Source: JAOUEA01 sp963762075 (GTDB lineage Bacteria; Actinomycetota; UBA4738; HRBIN12). From it: 64,000 nucleotides of DNA. The notes under the pieces are model-generated. The model was not told where the DNA came from. It saw nothing but the letters and a program-made list of their open reading frames with translations, and did no database searches. Numbering within the stretch: the first letter of the stretch is position 1; each line of letters starts with the position of its first letter. The position numbers were made by a program, and so were the translations under genes. Positions 35,020-43,718 of the stretch are shown here, one piece after another. Location: the NCBI GenBank assembly GCA_963762075.1, contig CAVXJC010000008.1, positions 124,001 to 188,000 of the forward strand, given 5' to 3'.

Positions 35020-35640
35020 ATGAGCGGTCGCTCACCGTTGCGGGTGGCGTTGACGTTCGATGCGGAGCATCCCGATCGGCCGTGGTGTCCCGCCGACGCG
35101 GCCGAGCGCATCCTCGACACCCTGCGAGACGAGCGGGTGCGAGCGACGATGTTCCTCCAAGGGCGCTGGGCGAAGTCGCAGCCGGCGACGGCGAAACGCA
35201 TCGCCGACGAGGGTCACCTGGTCGGCAACCACACCCACTATCACGCTCGCATGCCGCTGCTGAACGACGACGGCATCGCAGCCGACCTCACTGACGCGGC
35301 CGCGGCGATCGAGGCGATCACGGGCGTCGATCCACACCCCTGGTTCCGCTGCCCGTTCGGTGCGGGCCACGACGATCCACGCGTGTTGGCCGGGGTGACG
35401 GCGCTCGGCTACCGCAACGTGCACTGGCACGTCGAGGTGGATGACTGGGAACCTTGGCGAACCGGTGAGGCGATCGCGACCGATGCGATCTCTCAGATCC
35501 GTCAACATGGCGACGGTGCCGTCGCTCTCCTTCACACCTGGCCGGGCGGCACAGCCGAGGCGCTGCCTTCCATCGTCGACGGTCTGCGAGAAGCCGGCGC
35601 CTCGTTCGTCACGGTGGACGAGCTCGAGGATCTCCCATGA
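35020..35640 (+). CDS. Polysaccharide deacetylase (NodB-homology) family protein
   Basis: A 206-residue carbohydrate-esterase-4-like protein. The first motif is LTFDAEH, where the second Asp of the usual TFDD is replaced. The metal motif is NHTHYH, RCPFGAGHDDPRV corresponds to the RxPxG motif, and LLHTWPGGTAEALP to the Leu-His motif. No signal peptide is seen, so it probably acts on a cytoplasmic sugar, such as an N-acetylated disaccharide. It sits between SIS and BadF genes; the stop overlaps the next start. Confidence 0.85.
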   Translation: MSGRSPLRVALTFDAEHPDRPWCPADAAERILDTLRDERVRATMFLQGRWAKSQPATAKRIADEGHLVGNHTHYHARMPLLNDDGIAADLTDAAAAIEAITGVDPHPWFRCPFGAGHDDPRVLAGVTALGYRNVHWHVEVDDWEPWRTGEAIATDAISQIRQHGDGAVALLHTWPGGTAEALPSIVDGLREAGASFVTVDELEDLP

Positions 35641-36674
35641 GCGGGCGGAGCCGGCGTCCAGCCGTGCTCGCCGTCGACGGGGGTGGATCGAAGATCGACG
35701 CCGCCCTGCTCCGCAAGGACGGAACGGTGCTGGGGGCGGCCCGCATCCGGACCGAAGACTTCGAGGAGAACGGAGGTCCGCACCACATGCGTCAGGTGCT
35801 CGATGCGGTCACCGGCGCATGCCGCGATGCAGGGCTGGACGCGGTCTACCCCATCGCCGAGCTTGGTGTGTACTGCTTGGCGGGCGCCGATCTCCCGGCT
35901 GACGATCGCAAGATCGTCCGGTGGCTCCGAGCGGAGAGCCCCACCAAGGAGAACATCGTACGCAACGACACGTTCGCGGTGTTGCGTGCCGGCACCGAGC
36001 GCCATTGGGGGGTCGGCGTAGTCTGCGGGTCCGGGACGAATTGCTCGGCGGTCGCCCCCGACGGACGGATCACACGCTTCCCTGCGGTAGGGACGATCTC
36101 AGGTGACTGGGGAGGTGGGGCCGATGTCGGTGAGGCAGCCCTCTGGTACGCGATCCGGGCAGAGGACGGTCGTGGCACGAAGTCGGCACTGGCGGCTGCC
36201 GTGCCCACTCATTTCGGCCTCCGCAGGCCGCGACAGGTGCTCGAGGCGCTCTACTACGGGCGTCTCGACGAGGATCGTCTCGTCGAGCTGGCGCCGCTCG
36301 TCTTCCATGAAGCATCGAGGGGTGACGTCGTCGCTCGGACCATCGTCGATCGGCAGGCGGACGAGGTCGTTGCCATGGCGACGACGGCGATCAAGCGTCT
36401 TCGTATGCAGAAGCTCGACGTCGATGTCGTGCTCGGTGGAGGCATCTTCCGCAATGACGACGAAGCGTTCTTCGAGCGTATCGGCGACGGCGTGCACGAA
36501 GTCGCGCCCGGTGCCCGGTTCACCGTGCTCACCGACCCCCCCGTGATCGGCGCCGCGTGGCTCGGGCTCGATCGACTCGAAGCTTCGAGGTCATCGTACG
36601 CACGCGTCCACCGTGCCTTGACCCACGCTCGGCTGTCCACCGAGACTCCCATCCGAAGGAAGGAGCGACACTGA
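35637..36674 (+). CDS. BadF/BadG-type ATPase, N-acetylglucosamine kinase-like
   Basis: A 345-residue ASKHA-fold kinase. The phosphate-1 motif is VLAVDGGGSKIDAALL, then RNDTFAVLRAG, VVCGSGTNCSAV, ISGDWGGGADVGEAALWYAIRAEDGRG and the adenosine motif VVLGGGIF. This set is typical of the NAGK/GspK group that phosphorylates GlcNAc or GlcN. The ATG overlaps the deacetylase stop. In this operon it would make a sugar phosphate for the GH4 and SIS enzymes. Confidence 0.87.
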   Translation: MSGRSRRPAVLAVDGGGSKIDAALLRKDGTVLGAARIRTEDFEENGGPHHMRQVLDAVTGACRDAGLDAVYPIAELGVYCLAGADLPADDRKIVRWLRAESPTKENIVRNDTFAVLRAGTERHWGVGVVCGSGTNCSAVAPDGRITRFPAVGTISGDWGGGADVGEAALWYAIRAEDGRGTKSALAAAVPTHFGLRRPRQVLEALYYGRLDEDRLVELAPLVFHEASRGDVVARTIVDRQADEVVAMATTAIKRLRMQKLDVDVVLGGGIFRNDDEAFFERIGDGVHEVAPGARFTVLTDPPVIGAAWLGLDRLEASRSSYARVHRALTHARLSTETPIRRKERH

Positions 36675-37873
36675 TGGCCGACATCGTGCTCGAGCGGGTC
36701 TCGAAGGTCTTCGGCAACGACGTCGTCGCAGTGAACGACGTGTCGCTCCAGATCGGCGACGGCGAGTTCATGGTGCTCGTCGGGCCGTCGGGGTGCGGCA
36801 AGTCGACGATCCTGCGCATCCTCGCCGGATTGGAAGAGGTCACCGCCGGGGAGGTTTCGATCGGCGGCCAGCAGGTCACTGACCTGCCCCCGAAGGACCG
36901 AGACATCGCCATGGTGTTCCAGAACTACGCGCTCTACCCACACATGACTGTCGAGCAGAACCTCGGATTCGGGCTGCGGCTGCGCAAGACCTCCAAGGGC
37001 GAGCAGCGCTCGAGGGTTGCCGACGCGGCCCGCATCTTGGGATTGCTCCCGCTGATGGCGCGCAAGCCCGCCGAGCTCTCAGGTGGCCAGCGTCAACGCG
37101 TGGCGATGGGGCGAGCGATGGTGCGCGAGCCCCGCGCCTTCCTCATGGACGAGCCACTGTCGAACCTCGATGCGAAGTTGCGGGTGCAGATGCGTGCAGA
37201 GCTCTCACGCCTGCACGAGCGGCTCGGCACGACCACCGTGTATGTCACCCACGACCAAGTGGAAGCGATGACGCTCGGGCAACGGGTGACGGTGCTGAAG
37301 GACGGGATATTGCAGCAGGTCGATACGCCGCAGAACCTCTACAACCACCCCGCCAACCTCTTCGTGGCGGCGTTCATCGGATCACCACCGATGAACCTGG
37401 TCGAAACCGATGTCACTGATGCCACACTCGTCTTCGGAGGGCTCTCACTCCCGCGATCCGATGCCGACGGTCTGCACGATCGCGTTGGCGGTCGGGTGAT
37501 CCTCGGCATCCGTCCCTCGGACCTCGAAGATTGCGACGTCTGGCGGAACGACGATCTGCCGGTGCTCGAAGTTCGCGCCGAGGTCACTGAGGAGCTCGGA
37601 TCCGAGGTCAACATCATCTTTCCTCTCGACGCCCCCCCTGTGATGACCGAAGACGTGATCGCTGCGGCGACCGATGAGTCGGATCACGACATCATGCCGC
37701 TGATCGCCGACGAACAACCCTTGGCCCGGTTCTGTGCGCGAGTGGACGCCCGCACACGGTGCAAGCCCGGCGACACCGCGCGCCTCTCGGTGGATCCTGC
37801 GCGCTTTCACTTCTTCGACACCGAGACGGGACTCGCGATCGGTGCTCGGAGCGGGGTGTCCGTCGTTGCCTGA
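36674..37873 (+). CDS. Carbohydrate ABC transporter ATP-binding protein (MsmX/UgpC type)
   Basis: A 399-residue ATPase. Walker A is GPSGCGKST near residue 38, the Q loop is VFQNYALYPHMTV, the signature is LSGGQRQRVAMGRA, Walker B is AFLMDEPLSNLDAKL, and the H loop is YVTHDQVEAMT. The C-terminal TOBE-type regulatory region (about 280-395) is typical of CUT1 transporters. ATG follows AAGGAAGGAG and overlaps the kinase stop by one base. It probably energises the permeases at 23.7-25.6 kb, whose operon has no ATPase gene. Confidence 0.93.
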   Translation: MADIVLERVSKVFGNDVVAVNDVSLQIGDGEFMVLVGPSGCGKSTILRILAGLEEVTAGEVSIGGQQVTDLPPKDRDIAMVFQNYALYPHMTVEQNLGFGLRLRKTSKGEQRSRVADAARILGLLPLMARKPAELSGGQRQRVAMGRAMVREPRAFLMDEPLSNLDAKLRVQMRAELSRLHERLGTTTVYVTHDQVEAMTLGQRVTVLKDGILQQVDTPQNLYNHPANLFVAAFIGSPPMNLVETDVTDATLVFGGLSLPRSDADGLHDRVGGRVILGIRPSDLEDCDVWRNDDLPVLEVRAEVTEELGSEVNIIFPLDAPPVMTEDVIAAATDESDHDIMPLIADEQPLARFCARVDARTRCKPGDTARLSVDPARFHFFDTETGLAIGARSGVSVVA

Positions 37874-37883
37874 TCGATCCTCA

Positions 37884-38459
37884 TCACCAGCTCGGATCGG
37901 TGACGGTCAGGGCGGCGGCGCCCGTGCACGACTCACCCGTGCCGTAGGTAACGCCCTCACCCGATGCGACGCGCAGCAGGTAGCACGTGCCCGACGGGCC
38001 CATCACGGCCGCTCCCCACACGGCGCGTGTCGAAGCAACGCTCACGACACCCGGGGCTTGCGACGGCCCGTCGACGAAGATCATCGGCGACCCGATCGCG
38101 GAAAGCTCTCCCGGCCCGGCATCGAGGAACGTCCCCGAGCCCGACGCTGCCCGACGAGCGGCAGCCAGTGCGGTTCGAGCATCTCCTCGGGCGGTGGAAT
38201 CGCTCGCGAGCCGCTCTGACTCGGCGGTCGGGCCTTCGAGCTCGGTCTCGGTCCCCGATATGCGGCCGACGAGCGAGCCGATGTCCGCAGGCTTGGATGC
38301 GAGCTCGATGCTGCGGCGCTCGCTCTCGATCACCCACAGCGAGAACGCAGCGAGGCCCGACACGACCACGAGCCCGGCCAGGGCGAGCGCGATCGCCCAC
38401 GGCTTCACGTGGCGGTGCAGCGGCACAGGTGCCGAGCGGAAGTCGAACGTCTGATCCAT
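37884..38459 (-). CDS. Single-pass exported protein, paralogue of 13669-14175 (unnamed family)
   Basis: A 191-residue protein: short cytoplasmic tail, membrane helix at about 22-45 (WAIALALAGLVVVSGLAAFSLWVI), a long stalk, and a C-terminal domain with VWGAAVMGPSGTCYLLRVASG, then YGTGESCTG and DPSW at the stop. The same elements end the protein at 13.7 kb. Two Cys may form a disulfide. MDQTFDF at 38459 is the chosen start; ATG 38474 would add five residues. Function unknown. Confidence 0.65.
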   Translation of the reverse strand: MDQTFDFRSAPVPLHRHVKPWAIALALAGLVVVSGLAAFSLWVIESERRSIELASKPADIGSLVGRISGTETELEGPTAESERLASDSTARGDARTALAAARRAASGSGTFLDAGPGELSAIGSPMIFVDGPSQAPGVVSVASTRAVWGAAVMGPSGTCYLLRVASGEGVTYGTGESCTGAAALTVTDPSW

Positions 38460-38558
38460 GCCCGCGATAGGCATCGACCGCCGTGGCGCGGAATGAAGTC
38501 GTGAGACCGCTACCGTCGATCGGTCGCCGCATCCCGTTCGCTGTGCGACCATCGATGT

Positions 38559-39692
38559 GTGAGCGAGATCACCGACGTGCTGCAGGCGATCGAGTCGCTT
38601 TCGGCCAAGGGCGAGCGCATGGCCCTCGCTACGGTCGTCGCGGTGCGCGGCTCCACCTATCGCCGACCAGGCGCCCGTCTGCTCGTTCCCGAGCAAGGTA
38701 CCCCGATCGGCAATATCAGTGGCGGCTGCCTCGAGGGCGATGTCGCCGACATGGCCAGGGTGGTGATGAGCGAGGGCACGGCCCGTCTCGCCGGCTGGGA
38801 TCTCACCGCCGACGACGATGCCGTGTGGGGACTCGGTCTCGGCTGCAACGGCGCGATCGAGGTCTTCATCGAGCCCGCCGACCAGGCGGCGGAAGTTGCG
38901 CATGCTCTTCGCGCCGCGCTGGAGGAGGAACTCCAGATCTGCGTGGTCACGGTGCTCGAAAGCGAGGACGACGCGGTCGAGCCTGGGTCGCGCATCGTCG
39001 TGCGACCCGGTGGTGAACCCGAAGGGTCCCTCGGCGCGGCCGGCCTCGACGCCGAAGCGATCGCATCGGCCCGCGAGCTGCTCGACGCCGAACGCTCGGA
39101 GGTCCGAACGTTCACGCATGGCGTACGAGCCTTCGTCGAAGTCCTCGAACCGCCGCTGCGCCTGCTCGTGTGTGGCGCGGGTCACGACGCGATCCCTCTC
39201 GTGCGCGCCGCCCGCGGCATCGGCTGGAAACCGATCGTCGTCGACGACCGGCCCGGGTTCCTCACAGAGGAACGGTTCCCCGACGCCGCCGGGTTCGTGT
39301 CCGTCGAGACGCCCGAGCACGTCTCGAAGGACGCCACGATCGACCGCCGCACGCATGTGGTCGTCATGACGCACAACTTCCTGCGCGACAAGGAGTATCT
39401 GCGATCACTCCTCGACTCCGATGCCGGGTACATCGGCATGCTGGGTCCCTCCGCCCGCACCAACCGTCTGCTGATGGAGCTCGCCGACGAGGGCGTCGGG
39501 ATCACGGATGCCGACCGTGAGCGCATCCACGGCCCGGCCGGACTCGATCTCGGTGCGGAAGGGCCCGAGGAGATCGCCCAGGCGATCGTCGCCGAGATCG
39601 TCGCGACCAGGCACGACCGTGCCGGGGGGTTCCTCAAGGCACGCCCCGGCCCGATCCACGACCGTCCGGCCCCCGGCACGGAAGCGCGCTAG
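38559..39692 (+). CDS. XdhC/CoxI-family molybdenum-enzyme maturation protein
   Basis: A 377-residue protein. The XdhC_CoxI domain (1-75) has MALATVVAVRGSTYRRPGARLLV and GNISGGCLEGDVADMA. The Rossmann XdhC_C domain (about 205-350) has LLVCGAGHDAIPLVRAARGIGW, VVVMTHNFLRDKEYL and YIGMLGPSARTNRLL. Such proteins load or sulfurate the Mo cofactor of xanthine/CO-dehydrogenase-type enzymes. It should serve the coxSLM enzyme encoded 16 kb away. The start GTG 38559 is uncertain; no ribosome site is clear. Confidence 0.9.
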   Translation: MSEITDVLQAIESLSAKGERMALATVVAVRGSTYRRPGARLLVPEQGTPIGNISGGCLEGDVADMARVVMSEGTARLAGWDLTADDDAVWGLGLGCNGAIEVFIEPADQAAEVAHALRAALEEELQICVVTVLESEDDAVEPGSRIVVRPGGEPEGSLGAAGLDAEAIASARELLDAERSEVRTFTHGVRAFVEVLEPPLRLLVCGAGHDAIPLVRAARGIGWKPIVVDDRPGFLTEERFPDAAGFVSVETPEHVSKDATIDRRTHVVVMTHNFLRDKEYLRSLLDSDAGYIGMLGPSARTNRLLMELADEGVGITDADRERIHGPAGLDLGAEGPEEIAQAIVAEIVATRHDRAGGFLKARPGPIHDRPAPGTEAR

Positions 39693-39924
39693 CAACCTGG
39701 AACGCCGGCCGCGCGGACGTCGTCCACGGAGAAGCTGCCCATATCCGAGAAGGCAGCGCTGGGTTGCCCGATCTCCCAAGCCATGCGATAAGGGAACGTT
39801 GCCGCCATCTACTTCTGCTCCGCATCGTGCCTCGAGAACTTCGAGCAGGATCCGATGCGCTTCCAGGAAGTCGGTTCGTGAGGCACCCGGCCCATTCAGG
39901 ATCCCCGACGGGTAGGCTCGCTCG

Positions 39925-40581
39925 ATGCTGATCGAGAACGAGTTCACCGTCTCCACGCCGATCGACGATCTCTGGGCGTATCTGCTCGACGTCGAACGCA
40001 TCGCGCCGTGTATGCCGGGGGCCGAGCTCACCGAGACCGTCGACGAGCGCACCTGGAAGGGCAAGGTGAACATGAAGTTCGGGCCGGTGGCACTCGCGTT
40101 CGCCGGCACGGTCGAGATGACCGAGCGCGACGACGAGGCGCACCGCGCGGTACTGCACGCCAAGGGAATGGAAGCCAAGGGCAAAGGCGCAGCGAACGCC
40201 ACCGTCACGTCGTGGCTCGAGCCTGCCGGCGACGGTGAGACCACCGTGAAGATGTCGGCCGACATCACGCTCACCGGCGCGGCAGCGCAGCTGTCTCGCG
40301 GGCTGATGCCCGAGATCTCGAAGAAGCTGACGCAGCAGTTCGCCGACTGCCTCGAGTCGACGATGAATGTGCAGTCCGCCCCGTCCGCGGCAGCCCCCGC
40401 TGGGGCCGCCGGCACGGCGGAGGAAGCAGCGGCCGCGCCCTCCGCGGCTCCGGCCTCACGCCCCGTGACCCGGCCGGTCGCTGAGCCGGTCGGAGGCATC
40501 AGGCTCGGCGTCGCCGCCATCTGGTCGACCATCAAGGACTTCTTCCGCCGTCTGCTCGGAGGCGGGAAGCCCCGCACGTGA
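39925..40581 (+). CDS. coxG: CoxG-family (SRPBCC) protein with C-terminal helix
   Basis: A 218-residue protein. The CoxG/SRPBCC domain spans 1-150 (FTVSTPIDDLWAYLLDVERIAPCMPGAEL and MKFGPVALAFAGTVEM). An Ala/Pro-rich linker and a short amphipathic or membrane-associating C-terminal helix (IRLGVAAIWSTIKDFFRRLL) follow. CoxG anchors or assists CO-dehydrogenase-type enzymes at the membrane. ATG 39925 is 6 bases after TAGGCT. The 231 bp between xdhC and this gene hold no supported feature. Confidence 0.9.
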   Translation: MLIENEFTVSTPIDDLWAYLLDVERIAPCMPGAELTETVDERTWKGKVNMKFGPVALAFAGTVEMTERDDEAHRAVLHAKGMEAKGKGAANATVTSWLEPAGDGETTVKMSADITLTGAAAQLSRGLMPEISKKLTQQFADCLESTMNVQSAPSAAAPAGAAGTAEEAAAAPSAAPASRPVTRPVAEPVGGIRLGVAAIWSTIKDFFRRLLGGGKPRT

Positions 40582-40591
40582 ACGCACCGGC

Positions 40592-41153
40592 GTGATCACG
40601 GGAGTCGTACTCGCGGCCGGCGAGGGCCGGCGGTTCGGCGGCACCAAGCAGATCGCGGTCCTCGACGGCAGGCCGCTCGCGCAACACTCGATCGACGCGC
40701 TCGACCGCCGCCGGTGTCGACGAGTTGATCGTGATCACCGGCCACGATGCGGAGGTGGTCGAGTCCGTGCTGAGCCTGCCCCCACACGGTCGGTTCGTTC
40801 GCAATCTCGCATACCGCGACGGTCAGGCCACCTCGCTCGCTGCGGCGTTCCACGAGATCGCCCAGGACAGCGAGGCAAGCGTCGTGCTGATGGCCGATCA
40901 GCCGGGCATCACCGCCGGTGACGTTCGGTCGCTCGTGCAGCGGTTCACGGCGACGAGGAAGCAGATCGTGCGCCTGCGGTTCAACAACGGGCCCGGGCCG
41001 GCCCTGCTCAGCCGGGAGGTATACGCCGAGGCGGGACACCTTCATGGAGATGTCGGCGCCCGAGTGCTCATGGCCAGTCATCCCGACTGGGTCGAGGAAG
41101 TCCCGATCGACCGCCCAGCGCCGATCGACATCGATGCGCCGGACGACCTCTAG
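40592..41153 (+). pseudogene. mocA: MobA-like nucleotidyltransferase (MocA, molybdenum cofactor cytidylyltransferase type), frameshifted
   Basis: The first frame gives VVLAAGEGRRFGGTKQIAVLDGRPLAQHSIDAL, the nucleotide-binding motif of MobA/MocA enzymes. The homology then jumps frame at about 40705 and continues DELIVITGHDAEVVESVLSL, ADQPGITAGDVRSLV and later segments to 41153. One extra C in GACCGCC explains the shift. Restored, the protein would have about 186 residues and make the cytosine-dinucleotide Mo cofactor that CoxL-type enzymes need. It is the last gene of the xdhC-coxG-mocA group. Sequencing error is possible. Confidence 0.75.
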
Positions 41154-41260
41154 CCGCCTCCCGGTCCCCATTCGGAGCGTCAAACGTGTTGGGATCTCGA
41201 CCGGAGCCTCCCCTCGTGCCTTGATGAGGCCGACCGACCAGCTCGGGTACGATCGGGAGG

Positions 41261-42433
41261 ATGGTGACTGCGCCAGCCCTGACGCGACGCGCCGGCGCAT
41301 CGTTCGTCGGCGTGTTGCTCGCCTGGGGGACCATCTCCGTCCCGTCCGTCTTCGCACAAGCCGCTGAACAGGATCGAGTGTGGGTACCTCCCGCCTACCT
41401 GATGTGGCGGACCGGGGGCCTTCCGGGCGGGCTCACGCCGCGACTCGACGCCTTGCAAGGCACCCAGGCGGTCGCGGTGGTCGCCGGCGACACGCTCTGG
41501 ATGCGACGCTCCAACCGCGCCGATGGATCGATCGTAGACCGTGCCCGCGGTCGATTTCGGTTCCCCATCGAGGTCATGGCCGTCCAAACCCGCGATTGGA
41601 AGACCTTCCTCCCGGCGGCTTGGCGGCACGACGTCGTGGCAGCGTTGCACCGAGGTCGTGGCGTGCTGGGGGCGTCGAGCGCCTCCGTGCGTCGGCTGCG
41701 CGTCGACGACCGGATCGTCGTCTCCGGGGGCCGGGTCGTGGTCGGCGCGATCGTGCCCGACGAGGTGGTTGCGTGGAGCGAGGTCATGGTCTCGCGAGAG
41801 ACGGGGCGAGAGCTCGGGGTTCGGCACGATCGGTTCGCGCTCCTGCGCATGGGCGGCGACCCCACCGAAGCAGAGCTGGCCCGCCGCGTCGCGCCGCTCC
41901 TCGGCCCCGGATATCCGCCACGCGTGCGACGTCCAGGTCACGCGCTGTTCCGCCGGCAGGGCGATGCAGTCTGGCCGCCGGTGCTGATGAAGCGCGGCTT
42001 CGGAGAGTTCCGGGCTTACCCGGATCCGAACCGGCCCGGGTACCTACGCATGGAACCGTCGTTCGTGCGCAGCTCGCTCGCGACACGTCGTGTACCTCTT
42101 CTCGGCAGCTTCACCTGCCATGAACGCGTGTTCACGTCGCTGATCGCGGCGATGAGAGAGCTGCGAGCACGAGGCCGAAGCGACGTGATCCGCAACTTCG
42201 CCGGCTGCTACAACGCACGCATGGTGATGCGGAGTCCCAGCAATGCGATCTCGCACCACGCTTGGGGCGCGGCGGTCGACATCAACTCGCTGACGAATCC
42301 CTACGGCCAGCCGCCCCGTCAGCCGGCCCTCCTGGTGCGTGTCATGGCCCGCCGCGGCTTCACGTGGGGTGGACGGTGGACCGTGCCCGACGGCATGCAT
42401 TTCGAATACGTCGATATCGCCGGCATACCCTGA
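41261..42433 (+). CDS. Secreted M15-family peptidase (D-Ala-D-Ala carboxypeptidase-like)
   Basis: A 390-residue exported protein with an N-terminal signal (about 1-33, ending VFAQA) and a C-terminal M15C domain. Zinc ligands lie in SHHAWGAAVDIN (His, Asp) and the final DGMHFEYV (His, Glu nearby). A Cys pair (FTCHERVF and GCYNARM) may be bonded. The middle region is unassigned. It probably trims peptidoglycan peptides. ATG 41261 is 7 bases after TACGAT, so a leaderless start is likely. Confidence 0.82.
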   Translation: MVTAPALTRRAGASFVGVLLAWGTISVPSVFAQAAEQDRVWVPPAYLMWRTGGLPGGLTPRLDALQGTQAVAVVAGDTLWMRRSNRADGSIVDRARGRFRFPIEVMAVQTRDWKTFLPAAWRHDVVAALHRGRGVLGASSASVRRLRVDDRIVVSGGRVVVGAIVPDEVVAWSEVMVSRETGRELGVRHDRFALLRMGGDPTEAELARRVAPLLGPGYPPRVRRPGHALFRRQGDAVWPPVLMKRGFGEFRAYPDPNRPGYLRMEPSFVRSSLATRRVPLLGSFTCHERVFTSLIAAMRELRARGRSDVIRNFAGCYNARMVMRSPSNAISHHAWGAAVDINSLTNPYGQPPRQPALLVRVMARRGFTWGGRWTVPDGMHFEYVDIAGIP

Positions 42434-42473
42434 GGCGATCGACTCGAGTGGATCGACGCGGACCGAGATGTCG

Positions 42474-42900
42474 TCAGGATCGCCGTGTTCCCGGTCGGCG
42501 CATCTGGCGCTTCAGGTCGGGGGGACCGAATCCGAAGCGCTCGTACAGCTCGTGTGCGTCGCGTGTTCCCAGATGCCATGGCAGATCGGCATGCGGACCG
42601 AGTTCCACAGCCTCACGAACGAGCTCGACGCCGAGACCCAGCCCTCGGTGCCCGGGCAGAACGAACACATCGAGCAGGGAGGCGAAGGTCACCTCGTCGC
42701 TCTCCACACGACAGAAGCCGACCATCTTCCCGTCTGTAGATCCCGATCACTCGCGCCGCGTGGGACACGAGACGCTCGACGGTCTCGCGTGTTCGACCCT
42801 CTGCCCAATACGATTCGGTCAGGAAGGCGTGTGTCACATCGACATCGACCCGGGCGGGGTCGTCGTCGAGTTCATACCTGTCGTCGAGCCGACGTCGCAT
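42474..42900 (-). pseudogene. GNAT N-acetyltransferase, frameshifted
   Basis: From ATG 42900, which overlaps the nitrilase stop (TGATG), one frame reads RRRLDDRYELDDDPARVDVD to VIGIY. The homology then moves to another frame near 42735 and continues DGKMVGFCRVESDEVTFASLLDVFVLPGHRGLGLGVELV to 42474. The latter contains the GNAT acetyl-CoA loop (HRGLGLG) and ends YERFGFGPP. A one-base insertion or two-base loss explains the break. Substrate unknown. Confidence 0.75.
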
Positions 42901-43715
42901 CAGCAGGTTGCCCCCAGCCGTCGATGCTGCAGGACCGGGAAGGAACGACGGAGCGTGCGTTGCGCATCGAGGTCGAGGTCGGCGAACCACACGCCATCGG
43001 CTTCCTCGGGCGCCTCGACGAGCACTCGCCCCCATGGGTCGACCACCAGAGAATGGCCGAACGAGCGCCGGCCCTCATCGGGATCGCCGAACGCACCCCA
43101 CTGCGCGGGCGCAACAACGAAGCACTGATTCTCGATCGCCCGGGCTCGCAACAGCGGGTGCCAATGGTCCCGGCCGGTCGTGTGCTGGAACTGGGCAGGC
43201 ACGCAAAGGATCTGCGCTCCTTGTGCCATGAGCCCTCGATACAGCTCGGGGAAGCGCACGTCGTAGCAGACCGACAAGCCGACCCGAGCGTCACCCACCC
43301 GGTGCGTCACGAGCTCGTCGCCCGCCGTGATCGAGTCCGATTCGCGGATCGGGGGCTGGTCGGGGAGATCGACGTCGTAGAGATGGATCTTTCGGTACGT
43401 GGCAGCGATTTCGCCATCGCGATCGATCAAGACCGACGTATCGTGCACCCGTTCCCGGGCGGCCTCGAGCACACCCCCAGCAAGCACCCACAGCGACCGT
43501 TCGCGCGCTTTCCCCCCGAGGCGCTCCGTGACCGCGCCGGGTATGGGCGAAGCGACTCGAGAACGCATCGACGCAGGGCCCATGTAGTCCAGATACTCCG
43601 GAAGGACGGCGAACTCTGCCGCGCCGTCGGCGGCCTCGCCGAGGAGTTGCTCGGCCAGCGCCAGGTTGCGCTCGACGTCGTCACCCGATCGCATCTGGCA
43701 GACGGCGACGCGCAC
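42900..43715 (-). CDS. Carbon-nitrogen hydrolase (nitrilase superfamily)
   Basis: A 271-residue amidase of the omega-amidase/Nit class. The catalytic triad is Glu40 (VLPEYLDYM), Lys109 (YRKIHLYDVDLPD) and Cys150 (LSVCYDVRFPELYR). The HLYDVD stretch is typical of Nit1/NIT2-like enzymes that hydrolyse deaminated glutathione or alpha-keto acid amides. GTG 43715 is the start. It is coupled to the acetyltransferase gene downstream. Confidence 0.9.
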   Translation of the reverse strand: MRVAVCQMRSGDDVERNLALAEQLLGEAADGAAEFAVLPEYLDYMGPASMRSRVASPIPGAVTERLGGKARERSLWVLAGGVLEAARERVHDTSVLIDRDGEIAATYRKIHLYDVDLPDQPPIRESDSITAGDELVTHRVGDARVGLSVCYDVRFPELYRGLMAQGAQILCVPAQFQHTTGRDHWHPLLRARAIENQCFVVAPAQWGAFGDPDEGRRSFGHSLVVDPWGRVLVEAPEEADGVWFADLDLDAQRTLRRSFPVLQHRRLGATC

Positions 43716-43718
43716 GGG

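Noticed and set aside
39689..39808. 39-codon minus-strand ORF in the xdhC-coxG gap
   Set aside because: It has a natural-looking composition, but a stop codon sits directly before the ATG, there is no ribosome site, and I recognise no family. It may be a gene remnant.
39405..40577. Minus-strand open frame opposite coxG and xdhC
   Set aside because: Antisense to two well-supported genes. The translation is Ala/Ser/Pro-rich without motifs.
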